Below, in pieces: positions 6,825 to 6,833 of a stretch of 6,833 bases of DNA (position 1 is the stretch's first letter; each line of letters begins with the position of its first letter). The notes under the pieces are model-generated. The model was given only the letters and a program-made list of their open reading frames with translations, made no database searches and was not told the DNA's origin. The stretch is from Caldithrix sp. (GTDB lineage: Bacteria; KSB1; UBA2214; DYKH01), in assembly GCA_020722685.1 (NCBI GenBank), contig DYKH01000243.1, forward strand, positions 1-6,833, in the 5' to 3' direction. The translations under genes were made by a program, and so were the position numbers.

Positions 6825-6833
6825 TAAAAACTC

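Overview
The window carries a decayed transposase gene at its left end, followed by five ordinary-looking chromosomal genes. The five genes are a BCP-type peroxiredoxin, a MuiA-like DUF4140/DUF4139 envelope protein, a TauE/SafE-type membrane permease, a tiny zinc-ribbon membrane protein and an M29-family metallo-aminopeptidase. The proteins and the clear Shine-Dalgarno and sigma70-type signals indicate a bacterium. Mixed base composition, a secreted MuiA-like protein and a dispersed GTCATTCCG-type intergenic repeat suggest a non-model, probably diderm, environmental lineage. The sequence alone does not let me name a phylum.

Left part (1-1667, minus strand): a long transposase gene that runs off the left edge. 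Its catalytic core is open without interruption for about 500 codons. The N-terminal DNA-binding part is broken by a frameshift near 1577-1591 and an amber codon at 1505-1507. A 323-bp gene-free stretch follows (1668-1990), with a small hairpin, a 10-bp direct repeat and one 16-codon open frame that I do not recognise.

Middle part (1991-5388, all minus strand): transcription order is zinc-ribbon/TM protein, then TauE-like permease, then MuiA-like protein, with gaps of only 26 and 32 bp, so these three probably form one operon. A 94-bp imperfect inverted repeat lies just downstream of the operon, overlapping nothing but abutting the muiA-like stop codon. The stand-alone bcp gene comes after it. 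Read through in frame, the repeat adds a false N-terminal extension to bcp; the real start is at 2467.

Right part (5389-6833): a divergent intergenic region with a near-consensus sigma70 promoter (TTGACA, 17 bp, TATATT) driving the plus-strand M29 aminopeptidase (5655-6770). All five expected metal ligands of that enzyme are visible.

I find no CRISPR array, reverse transcriptase, toxin-antitoxin pair, defence island or RNA gene. The most interesting items are the unannotated 59-residue zinc-ribbon gene heading the TauE/MuiA operon and the hairpin repeat behind that operon.
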